Below are positions 17,337 to 26,154 of a stretch of DNA of 55,539 nt, piece by piece; positions within the stretch are counted from its first letter, which is position 1, and each line of letters starts with the position of its first letter. Below the pieces are notes generated by a model, which worked only from the letters and a program-made list of their open reading frames with translations, searched no databases and had not been told where the DNA came from. This DNA is from Viridibacterium sediminicola (GTDB lineage Bacteria; Pseudomonadota; Gammaproteobacteria; Burkholderiales; Rhodocyclaceae). Made by a program: the position numbers and the translations under genes. Location: contig NZ_JBDIVE010000015.1 of the NCBI RefSeq assembly GCF_039631295.1, positions 1-55,539 of the forward strand, written 5' to 3'.

Positions 17337-18137
17337 ATGATGGACTACACACTCAGCACCCTGGCTTTACTGCTCACCGGCGGCCTGCTCGGCTGCGCCC
17401 TCGCCGCCCTCAAAGGCTTGCCGCGACTGCGCCAGCTGCAGCGCGAAACGGCCGCCCAGGCGGCGCAGATCGCGACCCTGTCGCAACACCTGCCACCCGG
17501 CGAAGTCACAGCGCAGCTTGAACAACTGCGCCAGGACGCGGCGCGCGAGTTGCAATCCCAGCTGGCAAGGCAAGAAGCCCAGCACGCCGCGCAACTGCAG
17601 GAAGCGCTGGCGGCCGCCCAGCAAAACGCCGCCGCCGAGATTCAGGCCCTTGAGCAGGCCCAGCACGCCCAGCTGAGCCAGTTGCGCGTCGCCCTGCAAG
17701 CCGAGCACGCCTCGGCGATGCGGGACATCGAGGCCCTGCTGCAGATCATGAAGATTCTCGAGCGCTGGCACGACGAAATGCGCGCGATTCTGGCCAACAA
17801 CGGCACCCTGAAAAACCAGAACGCCGAGTTCGCCCGCATCGTCAAAAGCGTGGTCATCCTCTCGCTCAATGCATCCATCGAGGCCGCACGGGCGGGCGAA
17901 GCAGGGCGCGGCTTTGCCGTGGTGGCCGACGGCGTGCGCGATCTGGCTGACTCTGCCTCCAAATGGGCGCAGCACTACAAGCAGAACCTCGACACCAACG
18001 ACCTGATCACCACCACCACCTTCCAGGACATCCAGGCCAGTGGCCACCTGATCCAGACCGCCGTGCTCAACCTGAAATCGGCTACCGAGCGCATCGGCCA
18101 GACCATTGCCCGCACCGAGCTGGCCCGGCTGTCATGA
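17337..18137 (+). CDS. miniature MCP-like protein: N-terminal membrane anchor plus signalling tip
   Basis: 266 residues. A membrane helix (about 6-27) is followed by a long alanine- and glutamine-rich coiled coil (about 35-150) and then an MCP hairpin tip, SLNASIEAARAGEAGRGFAVVADGVRDLA (given here in part: SLNASIEAARAGEAGRG). It has no periplasmic sensor and no HAMP. Only about 65 residues follow the tip, so the returning helix is short. The tip is normally where CheA and CheW dock; a glycine replaces the usual glutamate in VADEVR. The stop overlaps the next start (ATGA at 18134). It may scaffold the neighbouring CheA-like kinase, although that kinase has no CheW domain. Confidence 0.85.
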   Translation: MMDYTLSTLALLLTGGLLGCALAALKGLPRLRQLQRETAAQAAQIATLSQHLPPGEVTAQLEQLRQDAARELQSQLARQEAQHAAQLQEALAAAQQNAAAEIQALEQAQHAQLSQLRVALQAEHASAMRDIEALLQIMKILERWHDEMRAILANNGTLKNQNAEFARIVKSVVILSLNASIEAARAGEAGRGFAVVADGVRDLADSASKWAQHYKQNLDTNDLITTTTFQDIQASGHLIQTAVLNLKSATERIGQTIARTELARLS

Positions 18138-18703
18138 TCAGCGCACGCACCTTGCAAAGCCTGGAAGCGGCCTTCACCCAGGCGCTGCAGCAGACCCTTG
18201 TGCTGTCGGCGGCCGACAGCCTGCAGATCAGGCCAGGCAAGCCGGGCTGCGCCGCGCCGGCCGACGCACGCAAGCTGCTGGCGCTGACCCTCTCGGCCGG
18301 CAGCTTCCGCATCATCACTCTGTTCGAATTCCGCCTTGACGCCGCGACCCGCGCACATTTCGCCGGGCCAAGCAGCCCTGCGCAGGATGGCAACGCGGAT
18401 CAGCGCCTCGCCGACGCGCTGGCGGAATTCGTCAACCTGGTCTGCGGCACCGCCAACCGCCTCATTTCCAGCGACAGCCGCCGCACCGGCATGTCGACGC
18501 CCTGCGCGCTGGAGAGCAGCTGCTTGAGCCACCTGCACAGGCTGCAACCCGAGCAGACCCTGGTGCTGAACGCCCGCATCGGCGAGGCGCTGCAGTTCGA
18601 CATCGTGCTGGGCATCTGCCTCTCCAAGGGCACTAGCCTGGATTTCGACATCGCACCCGCTGCGCAGGAGGAGATGGTGGGCGGCGAGCTGGAGTTGTTC
18701 TAG
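18134..18703 (+). CDS. CheX-like (CheC/CheX family) phosphatase
   Basis: A 189-residue soluble protein. The segment LADALAEFVNLVCGTANRL (about 94-112) resembles the E-x2-N active-site helix of CheC/CheX phosphatases, which dephosphorylate CheY-P; E and N are three residues apart, as needed. The C terminus (IGEALQFDIVLGICLSKG) fits the strand region of the fold. The start is fixed by the four-base overlap with the MCP-tip gene, implying co-translation. It probably resets the CheY of this module, in parallel with CheZ of the main cluster. The call rests on motif and context. Confidence 0.7.
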   Translation: MISARTLQSLEAAFTQALQQTLVLSAADSLQIRPGKPGCAAPADARKLLALTLSAGSFRIITLFEFRLDAATRAHFAGPSSPAQDGNADQRLADALAEFVNLVCGTANRLISSDSRRTGMSTPCALESSCLSHLHRLQPEQTLVLNARIGEALQFDIVLGICLSKGTSLDFDIAPAAQEEMVGGELELF

Positions 18704-18718
18704 GCGGGCGCTCCGCGT

Positions 18719-20305
18719 CTATCGCAGCTTCGCCGCCAAAGCCGCCAGCTCGGGCGTCGTCCGGATGCCCTCTGCGACCATCGCCGCCACCGCTTCCGCA
18801 CCCTTGCGCTGGAAGTGGGTGGTGTCGGGCTTGGCGCGGGTGCCAGCGCTCTGGCTGGCGTACCAGGGGTATTGCTGCGGATCGGCGGCCAGCCAGTAGT
18901 CGGTCCAGTCCTGCGGATGGGCGTTGGCGAAGGCGATGGTGGCCGCTTCGATGTCGATCAGCGGCACCTGGTAGGCGCGCGCGGTGTCCTTGATGGTCTG
19001 CACGTAATCACCACCGAAAGCGATGCCGCGCTCGGCGCTGGCAACGGTGAAGTGATTCGGCACCACTGGCAAACCCTCCTTGCGGTCCTTGTTCCAGACC
19101 CGCGTGGTCGGCGTCAGCAGAATCGGGATGGCGCCCTTGCTGCGCGCGACTTCAATGTAATGCGCCAGGGTGTTCTGGAAGGACATTTCCGGCTTGCCCG
19201 GCGGAAACTGCGGGCGGCCCTGAGCATCGTTAGGATAGCTGCAAAGATTGGCGACATCGGCCGCGCCACGGTCTTTCTTGTTGGCCTCGCAGTTCTGATC
19301 GTTATGGCCAAAGTGCAGCACGAGGTAATCGCCGGGGCGCAGGAAGGTCGCCATCTGCGCGAAATAGCCCTGATTGAGGAAGTTGCGCGAGCTGCGGCCG
19401 GACTTGGCGCCGTTTAGAATCTTCACCTTGGCCTCCGGCTTGAACAGCGGCTCGAAGACCTGGCCCCAGCCCATGCGCGGCAAGCGCGCCAGCTCGTAAG
19501 TGCTGGCTGTGGAGTCACCGGCGATGAGGATGCGCGTGTAAGCCGGGTCGAGCATCTTGGCCTTGGCCTGCTGCGCGCGGGCAAGATTGAGCGGCTCGAC
19601 AGCGCTCTGCGCATCGACCTTGCCGACGTAGTAATAGTCCGCATCGAGCAGCAAGGTGCCGCCGGGGACGCCGCTGTTGTTGTCGTAGCCGCGGTTGTGC
19701 AGGAGCACGTCGAGCACCGCGTCGACGCCCTGGTGATTGGCCTGCATCGGAACACTCAGCGGGTCGAACTGCTCGGCAGCGGCCACGCCGGCATCCTTGA
19801 GCGCCTGCAGCACCAGGGGGCGCAGCGCTTCGGTGCGCTCACGGATGGCCTCCGCCGTCACGCCTGCGCTGCGGCCGACATCGATCAAGCCTTGCGGGCC
19901 CTTGAACTTCAGCCCCTGCGCCACGTCGGAGGCAATCTTGTCAGTCAGCGCATTGATATTGGCCCGCGTCACGCCTTGCGCAGCGACCTGACCCAGCAGC
20001 GCCGCCATGCAGCGTGACCAGGGGCGCGCGCTATCGCTGCAGTTTGCAGGCTCCTGATCGACCGCCCAGAGCAACAACGGCGACACCAGTCCCGTGGCGT
20101 CCAGCGTGTAGACGCCTTCTGCGTCGGCCTGGGTAGAACGGCGCTGACCATTTACATCGGCCACGCTTACGCGGGCATACGCCAGCGGGCCACCAATGGA
20201 CACCACACCACTCAGACGCGGCCCGCTCAGCGGCGACGGGCCGGGGCTCATACAAGCATTCAAAAGCATCAGACATCCTGCAATCAGACAGAATAAACGC
20301 GACAT
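18719..20305 (-). CDS. SGNH/GDSL esterase lipoprotein, rhamnogalacturonan acetylesterase-like
   Basis: 528 residues from an ATG preceded by a strong GGAGGAG; a longer frame upstream overlaps the divergent ygiQ and is not used. An N-terminal lipoprotein signal ends in LMLLNAC, so the protein is probably anchored in the outer membrane. After about 220 residues of unknown domain the SGNH esterase begins: GDSTAS (Ser nucleophile), GAKSGRSSRNF, HFGHNDQN (Asn and Asp) and DTTHF (Asp/His). This order matches rhamnogalacturonan acetylesterases, which remove acetyl groups from pectin. A substrate in plant cell wall material is inferred. Confidence 0.85.
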   Translation of the reverse strand: MSRLFCLIAGCLMLLNACMSPGPSPLSGPRLSGVVSIGGPLAYARVSVADVNGQRRSTQADAEGVYTLDATGLVSPLLLWAVDQEPANCSDSARPWSRCMAALLGQVAAQGVTRANINALTDKIASDVAQGLKFKGPQGLIDVGRSAGVTAEAIRERTEALRPLVLQALKDAGVAAAEQFDPLSVPMQANHQGVDAVLDVLLHNRGYDNNSGVPGGTLLLDADYYYVGKVDAQSAVEPLNLARAQQAKAKMLDPAYTRILIAGDSTASTYELARLPRMGWGQVFEPLFKPEAKVKILNGAKSGRSSRNFLNQGYFAQMATFLRPGDYLVLHFGHNDQNCEANKKDRGAADVANLCSYPNDAQGRPQFPPGKPEMSFQNTLAHYIEVARSKGAIPILLTPTTRVWNKDRKEGLPVVPNHFTVASAERGIAFGGDYVQTIKDTARAYQVPLIDIEAATIAFANAHPQDWTDYWLAADPQQYPWYASQSAGTRAKPDTTHFQRKGAEAVAAMVAEGIRTTPELAALAAKLR

Positions 20306-20450
20306 CAGGCATCTCCTCCATGAGCCAGGCGGACCTTCTATTGGCGAGGTCCTGCGGCGCGCCGAGTGTGCGCGTTCAGCACGCACAAAGCTTGACGCGG
20401 ATTGCGCTTTTCTAGGCGCCGCAACGCGCCTCCCGTACAATCCGGGCAAC

Positions 20451-22613
20451 ATGGATAACACAGCAACCTCACTGCTGGCGCGGGTATCGGGCCAGCCACG
20501 GCGCCCGGCCGCGCCTTTTCTGCCCATGTCGCGTGCCGAGATGGAGGCGCTCGGCTGGGACGCCTGCGACATCATCGTCGTTACTGGCGACGCCTACATC
20601 GACCACCCGAGCTTTGGCATGGCGCTGATCGGCCGCATGCTCGAAGCGCAGGGTTTTCGCGTCGGCATCATCAGCCAGCCGGACTGGCAGTCGGCCGAAC
20701 CTTTCCGCATCCTGGGCAAGCCGCGCCTGTTCTTCGGCATCACCGCCGGCAATATGGATTCGATGATCAACCGCTACACGGCGGATCGCAAACCGCGCTC
20801 GGACGACGCCTACACAGCGCACGGCGCGCCGGCCAAGCGGCCGGATCGGGCGGTCACCGTTTACGCGCAGCGCGCCCGCGAAGCCTACCCGGATGCCAAT
20901 ATCGTCATCGGCAGCATCGAGGCCAGCCTGCGCCGCATCGCCCATTACGATCACTGGAGCGAGAAGGTGCGCCGCTCGGTATTGCCCGACTCCAAGGCTG
21001 ACCTGCTGATCTTCGGCAATGCCGAACGCGCCCTGGTCGACCTGGCGCACCGCCTGGCGGCAGGTGAAGCGATCGAAGAGATCCGCGATCTGCGCGGCAC
21101 CGCCTTCATGGTCAAGCGCGGCTGGAAGCCCGGCGATGACTGGATCGAGATCGATTCGCTGAATCTCGACAAGCCTGGCCGTATCGATCCGATTCCCGAT
21201 CCTTACGCCATGGAGCCGCAGCAAAGCGCCACAGCGCCGAATGCCGATGGCTCGGCGCCGGTGCAGATCATCCCTGCCGCCGCCCGCGTTGCCGCACGCA
21301 AGGCGCAGCGCGGCAAGACGGTGATCCGCCTGCAGTCCTACGAGGCCATCAAGGACGACCGCGTGCTCTACGCGCACAACTCGCGCGTGTTCCACCTCGA
21401 ATCGAATCCCGGCAATGCCCGCGCCATGGTGCAGGCGCATGGCGAGCGCGACGTGTGGCTCAACCCACCGCCAGTTCCGCTGACCACCGAAGAGATGGAT
21501 TTCGTCTTCGACGCGCCCTACGCACGCGCGCCGCATCCGGTCTATGGCAAGGCGCACATCCCGGCCTGGGAGATGATCCGCTTCTCGGTCAACATCATGC
21601 GCGGCTGCTTTGGTGGCTGTACCTTCTGTTCGATCACCGAGCACGAAGGGCGCATCATCCAGAGCCGCTCGCATGAATCCATCCTCAAGGAAATCGAGGA
21701 AATCCGCGACAAGATTCCGGAATTCAAAGGGCATATCTCCGACCTCGGCGGGCCGACCGCCAACATGTACCGCATGGCCTGCAAGAGCAAGGAGATCGAG
21801 TCGTCCTGCCGGCGTTTGTCCTGTGTTTATCCGGGCATCTGCGAGAACCTCAATACCGACCACAGCTCGCTGATTTCGCTGTATCGCAAGGCACGCGCAA
21901 TTCCCGGCGTGAAGAAGATCACCATCGGTTCAGGCTTGCGTTACGACCTCGCCGTGCGTTCGCCCGAGTATGTGAAGGAGCTGGTGACGCACCACGTCTC
22001 CGGCCTGCTCAAGATCGCCCCCGAGCACACCGAGGAAGGCCCGCTGTCGAAAATGATGAAGCCGGGCATCGGCAGCTATAACCGCTTCAAGCAGCTGTTC
22101 GACAAGTATTCGAAGGAAGCCGGCAAGAAGCAGCATCTGGTGCCCTATTTCATCGCCGCGCATCCGGGCACCACCGACGAGGACATGCTCAATCTCGCGC
22201 TGTGGCTCAAGGCCAATGACTTCCGCCCGGACCAGGTGCAGACCTTCACGCCGACACCGCTGGCGATGGCCACCGCGATGTACCACACGCGCAAGAATCC
22301 GCTGCGCAAGGTCTCGGCCGACTCCGAAGAGGTTGAAACACCGCGCTCGGCCAAGCAACGCAAACTGCATAAAGCGCTGCTGCGCTATCACGACCCCGAA
22401 GGTCATGATCTGATCCGCGAATACCTGCACGAAATCGGCCGCAGCGAGCTGATCGGCAACAGCCCGCAACACCTGGTGCCGCGCGCGCCGGCCGCACGCC
22501 TGCAACGCAATCAGGGCAAGGTGGCGGGCAACGATTACGTGCACGCCATTCCCAACCGGCGCCCGGCGCGCAGCCCGGCCGCCAAACCCTCACGCACACG
22601 ACACAAAGCATGA
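20451..22613 (+). CDS. ygiQ: YgiQ family radical SAM protein
   Basis: A 720-residue protein of the YgiQ/UPF0313 family. The radical SAM cluster motif CxxxCxxC is seen as C386-FGG-C390-TF-C393, followed by SITEHEGR. The N-terminal part has the family phrase DIIVVTGDAYIDHPSFG. The reaction is not established. The ATG at 20451 is chosen because the family start aligns there; the open frame further upstream lies in the promoter of the divergent esterase. Its stop overlaps the LOG start by four bases. Confidence 0.93.
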   Translation: MDNTATSLLARVSGQPRRPAAPFLPMSRAEMEALGWDACDIIVVTGDAYIDHPSFGMALIGRMLEAQGFRVGIISQPDWQSAEPFRILGKPRLFFGITAGNMDSMINRYTADRKPRSDDAYTAHGAPAKRPDRAVTVYAQRAREAYPDANIVIGSIEASLRRIAHYDHWSEKVRRSVLPDSKADLLIFGNAERALVDLAHRLAAGEAIEEIRDLRGTAFMVKRGWKPGDDWIEIDSLNLDKPGRIDPIPDPYAMEPQQSATAPNADGSAPVQIIPAAARVAARKAQRGKTVIRLQSYEAIKDDRVLYAHNSRVFHLESNPGNARAMVQAHGERDVWLNPPPVPLTTEEMDFVFDAPYARAPHPVYGKAHIPAWEMIRFSVNIMRGCFGGCTFCSITEHEGRIIQSRSHESILKEIEEIRDKIPEFKGHISDLGGPTANMYRMACKSKEIESSCRRLSCVYPGICENLNTDHSSLISLYRKARAIPGVKKITIGSGLRYDLAVRSPEYVKELVTHHVSGLLKIAPEHTEEGPLSKMMKPGIGSYNRFKQLFDKYSKEAGKKQHLVPYFIAAHPGTTDEDMLNLALWLKANDFRPDQVQTFTPTPLAMATAMYHTRKNPLRKVSADSEEVETPRSAKQRKLHKALLRYHDPEGHDLIREYLHEIGRSELIGNSPQHLVPRAPAARLQRNQGKVAGNDYVHAIPNRRPARSPAAKPSRTRHKA

Positions 22614-23155
22614 AATCACTGGCAGTTTTCTGTGGTGCCTCCAGCGGCCACAAAGCGGTCTATCGCGAAGCCGCCGAGCAATTCGGCCGCCTGCTCGCCG
22701 AGCGCGACATCGAACTCGTCTGGGGCGCCGGCAATGTCGGCTTGATGGGTGTCGTCGCCGATGCGGTGATCGCCCATGGCGGCCGCGCCTGGGGCGCGAT
22801 TCCCGATTTCATGGTGACGCGCGAACTGGCGCACCCCAAGGCGCAGGAAGTGCTGATCACCGCCAATATGCACGAGCGCAAGGCCGCCATGGCGGCACGC
22901 GCGGACGCCTTCGTCGCCCTGCCCGGCGGCTTCGGCACGCTCGACGAGCTGTTCGAAATCCTCACCTGGGCGCAGCTTGGCCTGCATCAAAAGCCGATTG
23001 CCCTGCTCAATGTAGAAGGCTTCTTCACACCTTTGCTGCAGCTGGTCCGCCACATGTGCGACGAAGGTTTCGTACGCCCGCAAAACCTCGATCTGTTCAG
23101 TCTTCACGACGAACCCGCTGCGCTGATCACCCACCTGCAAAACCTTCATGCTTGA
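22610..23155 (+). CDS. LOG family protein (TIGR00730; cytokinin riboside 5'-monophosphate phosphoribohydrolase type)
   Basis: A 181-residue Rossmann protein. The LOG/lysine decarboxylase-like motif PGGFGTLDE is present near residues 105-113, with MHERK before it and GNVGLMG near the start. Family members cleave nucleoside 5'-monophosphates to free base and ribose 5-phosphate, and can activate cytokinins. In bacteria the true substrate is often AMP-like. It overlaps ygiQ by four bases and the AEC transporter gene by eight, so the three form an operon. Confidence 0.92.
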   Translation: MKSLAVFCGASSGHKAVYREAAEQFGRLLAERDIELVWGAGNVGLMGVVADAVIAHGGRAWGAIPDFMVTRELAHPKAQEVLITANMHERKAAMAARADAFVALPGGFGTLDELFEILTWAQLGLHQKPIALLNVEGFFTPLLQLVRHMCDEGFVRPQNLDLFSLHDEPAALITHLQNLHA

Positions 23156-24086
23156 ATTGCTTCACCGCGCAGAACTGACGCTGCCGCTGTTCGTCCTGAT
23201 CGCGCTCGGCTATGCGCTGATGCGCTGGGCCAAGTGGCCGCCGGAAGTCTCCAGCGCACTGACCCGCTTCGTCTTCTCCGTCGCCCTGCCGGCCTTGCTG
23301 TTCCACATGATGATGGATTTCGCCAAGCTGCCGCCGGTCGATGCGCGCCTGCTGATTGCCTTCTTCGGCTCCTGTCTGATCGTGTTTCTGATCGGGCGCG
23401 TCGTCGCCGCAAAATTCTTCAAGCTCGATGGCGTATCAGGATCTGTGTTTGCGCTGGGCGGCATTTTTTCCAATAACGGCATGCTTGGCATTCCGCTGGC
23501 CCGCGAACTGCTCGGACCGAGCGCCATGCCCTCGGTGGCGCTGATCCTGGTCTTCAATGCGCTGACGCTGTGGACCCTGGTGACGATCTCGGTCGAATGG
23601 GCCCAGCACGGCAGCCTGTCGGTCAAAGGTTTCAGCAAGACGCTGTTCAGCGTACTGACCAATCCGCTGGTGGCCTGCATCATTTCAGGCACGCTGTTCA
23701 GCCTGAGTGGCCTGCCAATGCCCGCCATGCTCGGCTCGCCGCTCGACATGCTGGCGCAGTCGGCGGTGCCGCTGGCGCTGATCGCCCTCGGCATGGGACT
23801 GGCGGAGTACGGCATTGGCGCCAACTGGCGTCTGAGCCTCTCGATCAGCGTGTTCAAGATCGCCGTGCAGCCCTTCGTGATCTGGTGCCTGGCGCGCATG
23901 CTGGGCCTGCCGCGCATGGAAACCGAGGTGGTCGTGCTGCTCGGTTCGATTGCGGTGGGCGTGAACGTTTACCTGATGGCGCGGCAATTCAAGGTCATCG
24001 AAGGAGAGGTGGCATCCAGCCTGGTCTTATCGACTGCGCTGTCAGCCCTCAGCACGCCGATTGCACTCACGCTGGCCGCCCTGTAA
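23148..24086 (+). CDS. AEC (auxin efflux carrier) family transporter
   Basis: A 312-residue inner-membrane protein with about ten helices. The half-structure FVFSVALPALLFHMMMDF near residues 41-58 and SNNGMLGIPLARELLGP near 107-123 are typical of AEC permeases, which in bacteria move organic acids such as malate or malonate rather than auxin. The first eight bases lie inside the LOG gene, so translation is coupled. The substrate is unknown. Confidence 0.9.
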   Translation: MLELLHRAELTLPLFVLIALGYALMRWAKWPPEVSSALTRFVFSVALPALLFHMMMDFAKLPPVDARLLIAFFGSCLIVFLIGRVVAAKFFKLDGVSGSVFALGGIFSNNGMLGIPLARELLGPSAMPSVALILVFNALTLWTLVTISVEWAQHGSLSVKGFSKTLFSVLTNPLVACIISGTLFSLSGLPMPAMLGSPLDMLAQSAVPLALIALGMGLAEYGIGANWRLSLSISVFKIAVQPFVIWCLARMLGLPRMETEVVVLLGSIAVGVNVYLMARQFKVIEGEVASSLVLSTALSALSTPIALTLAAL

Positions 24087-24192
24087 GCCCGCGCAAGCGG
24101 ATTGATAGCATTTGCAAATCAGCACGATAGACATCATCGCCGCTTGCGTAATTCCCTTCTGCCCCGATTTTGTTTAGCATGCCCCCACCTAC

Positions 24193-24214
24193 GGCTGCAT
24201 GAGCAGCCATTTTT
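24193..24214 (+). terminator. weak hairpin with T run between AEC gene and trxA
   Basis: A 6-bp stem GGCTGC (24193-24198) with GCAGCC (24203-24208), followed by ATTTTT. It ends only 14 bases before the trxA start, so it could terminate the upstream operon or act as an attenuator in the trxA leader. Confidence 0.45.
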
Positions 24215-24227
24215 GTTGCGAGGAATC

Positions 24228-24554
24228 ATGAGCGAAAACATCCTTCACGTCACCGACGCAGGCTTCGAGGCCTCCGTGCTGCAATCCACGACTCCGGTCC
24301 TGCTCGACTACTGGGCGGAATGGTGCGGCCCCTGCAAGGCCATCGCCCCGGTGCTCGACGAGATTGCCAAGGAATACGCCGGCAAGCTGGTCGTGGCCAA
24401 GCTGAACATCGACGACAACGCCGAAACGCCGGCCAAGTTCGGCGTGCGCGGCATCCCCACGCTGATGCTGTTCAAGGACGGCAACGTGGTTGCCACCAAG
24501 GTCGGAGCGCAAGCCAAGTCGCAACTGTCGGCCTTCATCGACAGCAATCTGTAA
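24228..24554 (+). CDS. trxA: thioredoxin
   Basis: A 108-residue classical thioredoxin, the cytoplasmic disulfide reductase. The redox site is W-C33-G-P-C36 in EWCGPCKAIAP, and the cis-proline is in RGIPTLMLF. The start at 24228 has GAGGA four bases upstream; the longer open frame has no ribosome site. It lies just before rho, an arrangement also seen in many proteobacteria. Confidence 0.97.
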   Translation: MSENILHVTDAGFEASVLQSTTPVLLDYWAEWCGPCKAIAPVLDEIAKEYAGKLVVAKLNIDDNAETPAKFGVRGIPTLMLFKDGNVVATKVGAQAKSQLSAFIDSNL

Positions 24555-24556
24555 AT

Positions 24557-24627
24557 CTACGACTTTCGTAGCAAGCGCCACGCATGTAGCGCTTGACAGG
24601 CCGGGACTTCTGCGATTAGAGTCCCGG
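24557..24627 (+). promoter_or_regulatory. three consecutive hairpins in the trxA-rho leader
   Basis: The 266 bases between trxA and rho begin with three perfect hairpins: CTACGA/TCGTAG (24557-24571), AAGCGC/GCGCTT (24573-24594) and CCGGGACT/AGTCCCGG (24601-24627). A consensus TTGACA lies at 24593-24598, but its -10 (around 24614-24620, gattaga) is weak. The second or third stem could terminate trxA, although none has a T run. The rest of the leader (to 24820) is C-rich with few Gs near its end, which suits Rho binding and the autogenous control known for rho in other bacteria. Confidence 0.5.
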
Positions 24628-24820
24628 TCAATCCAACGGCTCCCTGCCCTCTACCGCTACGCGGTCCAGGTTCGAGCCAGGCACCGGTAGCGCCGGCGCA
24701 TAACACGCAAGACATTCCAGCGGCATCAGGCGCTCCAGCCAGCTTCAAGATTCTCACGATCATCATTTTTCCGGGCTCCGCCCTCCTCTCCGCACATCCT
24801 CTCGTCCCCCAGGGTTCTCC

Positions 24821-26077
24821 ATGCAACTTTCCGAATTGAAGGCGCTTCACGTCAGTGAACTGCTTGAAATGGCAATCGCCAATGAAATCGACGGCGCCGC
24901 ACGTCTGCGCAAGCAGGAACTCGTTTTCGCCCTGCTGAAGAACCGCGCGAAAAAAGGCGAGCCGATTTACGGCGATGGCGCCCTGGAAATCCTGCCCGAC
25001 GGTTTCGGCTTCCTGCGCTCTCCCGATATCTCGTATCTGGCCGGCACCGACGACATCTACGTCTCCCCGTCGCAGATCCGCCGTTTCAATCTGCATACCG
25101 GTGACACCATCGAGGGCGAGATCCGCACCCCGAAGGATGGCGAGCGCTACTTCGCCCTGGTCAAGCTCGACAAGATCAATGGCGAGCCGCCGGAAAACTC
25201 CAAGCACAAGATCCTCTTCGAAAACCTCACGCCGCTGCACCCGACCGAGCCGATGAAGCTCGAGCGCGACATGCGTGGCGAAGAGAACACCACCAGCCGT
25301 GTCATCGACATGATTGCGCCGATCGGCAAGGGCCAGCGCGGCCTCATCGTCGCACCGCCCAAATCCGGCAAGACGGTGATGCTGCAGCACATTGCACACG
25401 CCATCACCGCCAACCATCCTGATGTCACGCTGATCGTCATGCTGATCGATGAGCGTCCGGAAGAAGTGACCGAAATGCAGCGCTCGGTGAAGGGTGAAGT
25501 GGTTGCTTCGACCTTCGACGAACCCGCCACGCGCCACGTGCAAGTGGCTGAAATGGTGATCGAAAAGGCCAAGCGCCTGGTCGAACACAAGCGTGACGTG
25601 GTGATCCTGCTCGATTCGCTGACCCGTCTGGCCCGCGCCTACAACACCGTGGTGCCGGCTTCCGGCAAGGTGCTGACCGGCGGTGTCGATGCCAACGCCC
25701 TGCAAAAGCCCAAGCGCTTCTTCGGCGCCGCGCGCAATATCGAAGAAGGCGGCTCGCTGACCATCATCGCCACCGCGCTGATCGACACCGGTTCGCGCAT
25801 GGACGATGTGATCTACGAAGAATTCAAGGGTACCGGCAATATGGAAATCCACCTCGACCGCCGCATGGCCGAGAAGCGGATCTACCCGGCCATCAACGTC
25901 AATCCCTCGGGCACCCGTCGCGAAGAGCTGCTGCTCGAACCATCAGTCCTGCAAAAGATCTGGGTGCTGCGCAAGCTGCTCTACAACATGGACGATCTGG
26001 CGGCGATGGACTTCCTGCTCGACAAGGTCAAGCAGACCAAGACCAATGCAGAGTTCTTCGACGCGATGCGTCGTTGA
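24821..26077 (+). CDS. rho: transcription termination factor Rho
   Basis: A 418-residue hexameric RNA helicase that ends transcription. Visible are the N-terminal SAP-like helix bundle, the RNA-binding OSN fold phrase GFGFLRSPDISYLAGTDD, the Walker A loop APPKSGKT (about 178-185), the Walker B segment VVILLDSLTRLARAYN, the Q-loop and R-loop region LTGGVDANAL and the closing DLAAMDFLLDKV. Nothing unusual. The length is standard for proteobacteria. The ribosome site is weak. Confidence 0.98.
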   Translation: MQLSELKALHVSELLEMAIANEIDGAARLRKQELVFALLKNRAKKGEPIYGDGALEILPDGFGFLRSPDISYLAGTDDIYVSPSQIRRFNLHTGDTIEGEIRTPKDGERYFALVKLDKINGEPPENSKHKILFENLTPLHPTEPMKLERDMRGEENTTSRVIDMIAPIGKGQRGLIVAPPKSGKTVMLQHIAHAITANHPDVTLIVMLIDERPEEVTEMQRSVKGEVVASTFDEPATRHVQVAEMVIEKAKRLVEHKRDVVILLDSLTRLARAYNTVVPASGKVLTGGVDANALQKPKRFFGAARNIEEGGSLTIIATALIDTGSRMDDVIYEEFKGTGNMEIHLDRRMAEKRIYPAINVNPSGTRREELLLEPSVLQKIWVLRKLLYNMDDLAAMDFLLDKVKQTKTNAEFFDAMRR

Positions 26078-26154
26078 GCTAGCTAAAAAAACGTGCCATA
26101 ATCGACGTCTTTGCAACTGGGCGGTCACACCCTCCGCCCGCACGAGGAAAAATC

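Noticed and set aside
20306..20575. 89-residue N-terminal extension of the esterase
   Set aside because: The internal ATG at 20305 has a GGAGGAG site and a lipoprotein signal directly after it; the extension would overlap the start of ygiQ.
24651..24695. Possible tRNA-like stretch (ggttcgagcc) upstream of rho
   Set aside because: It resembles a T-loop, but no acceptor, D or anticodon arms can be formed around it.
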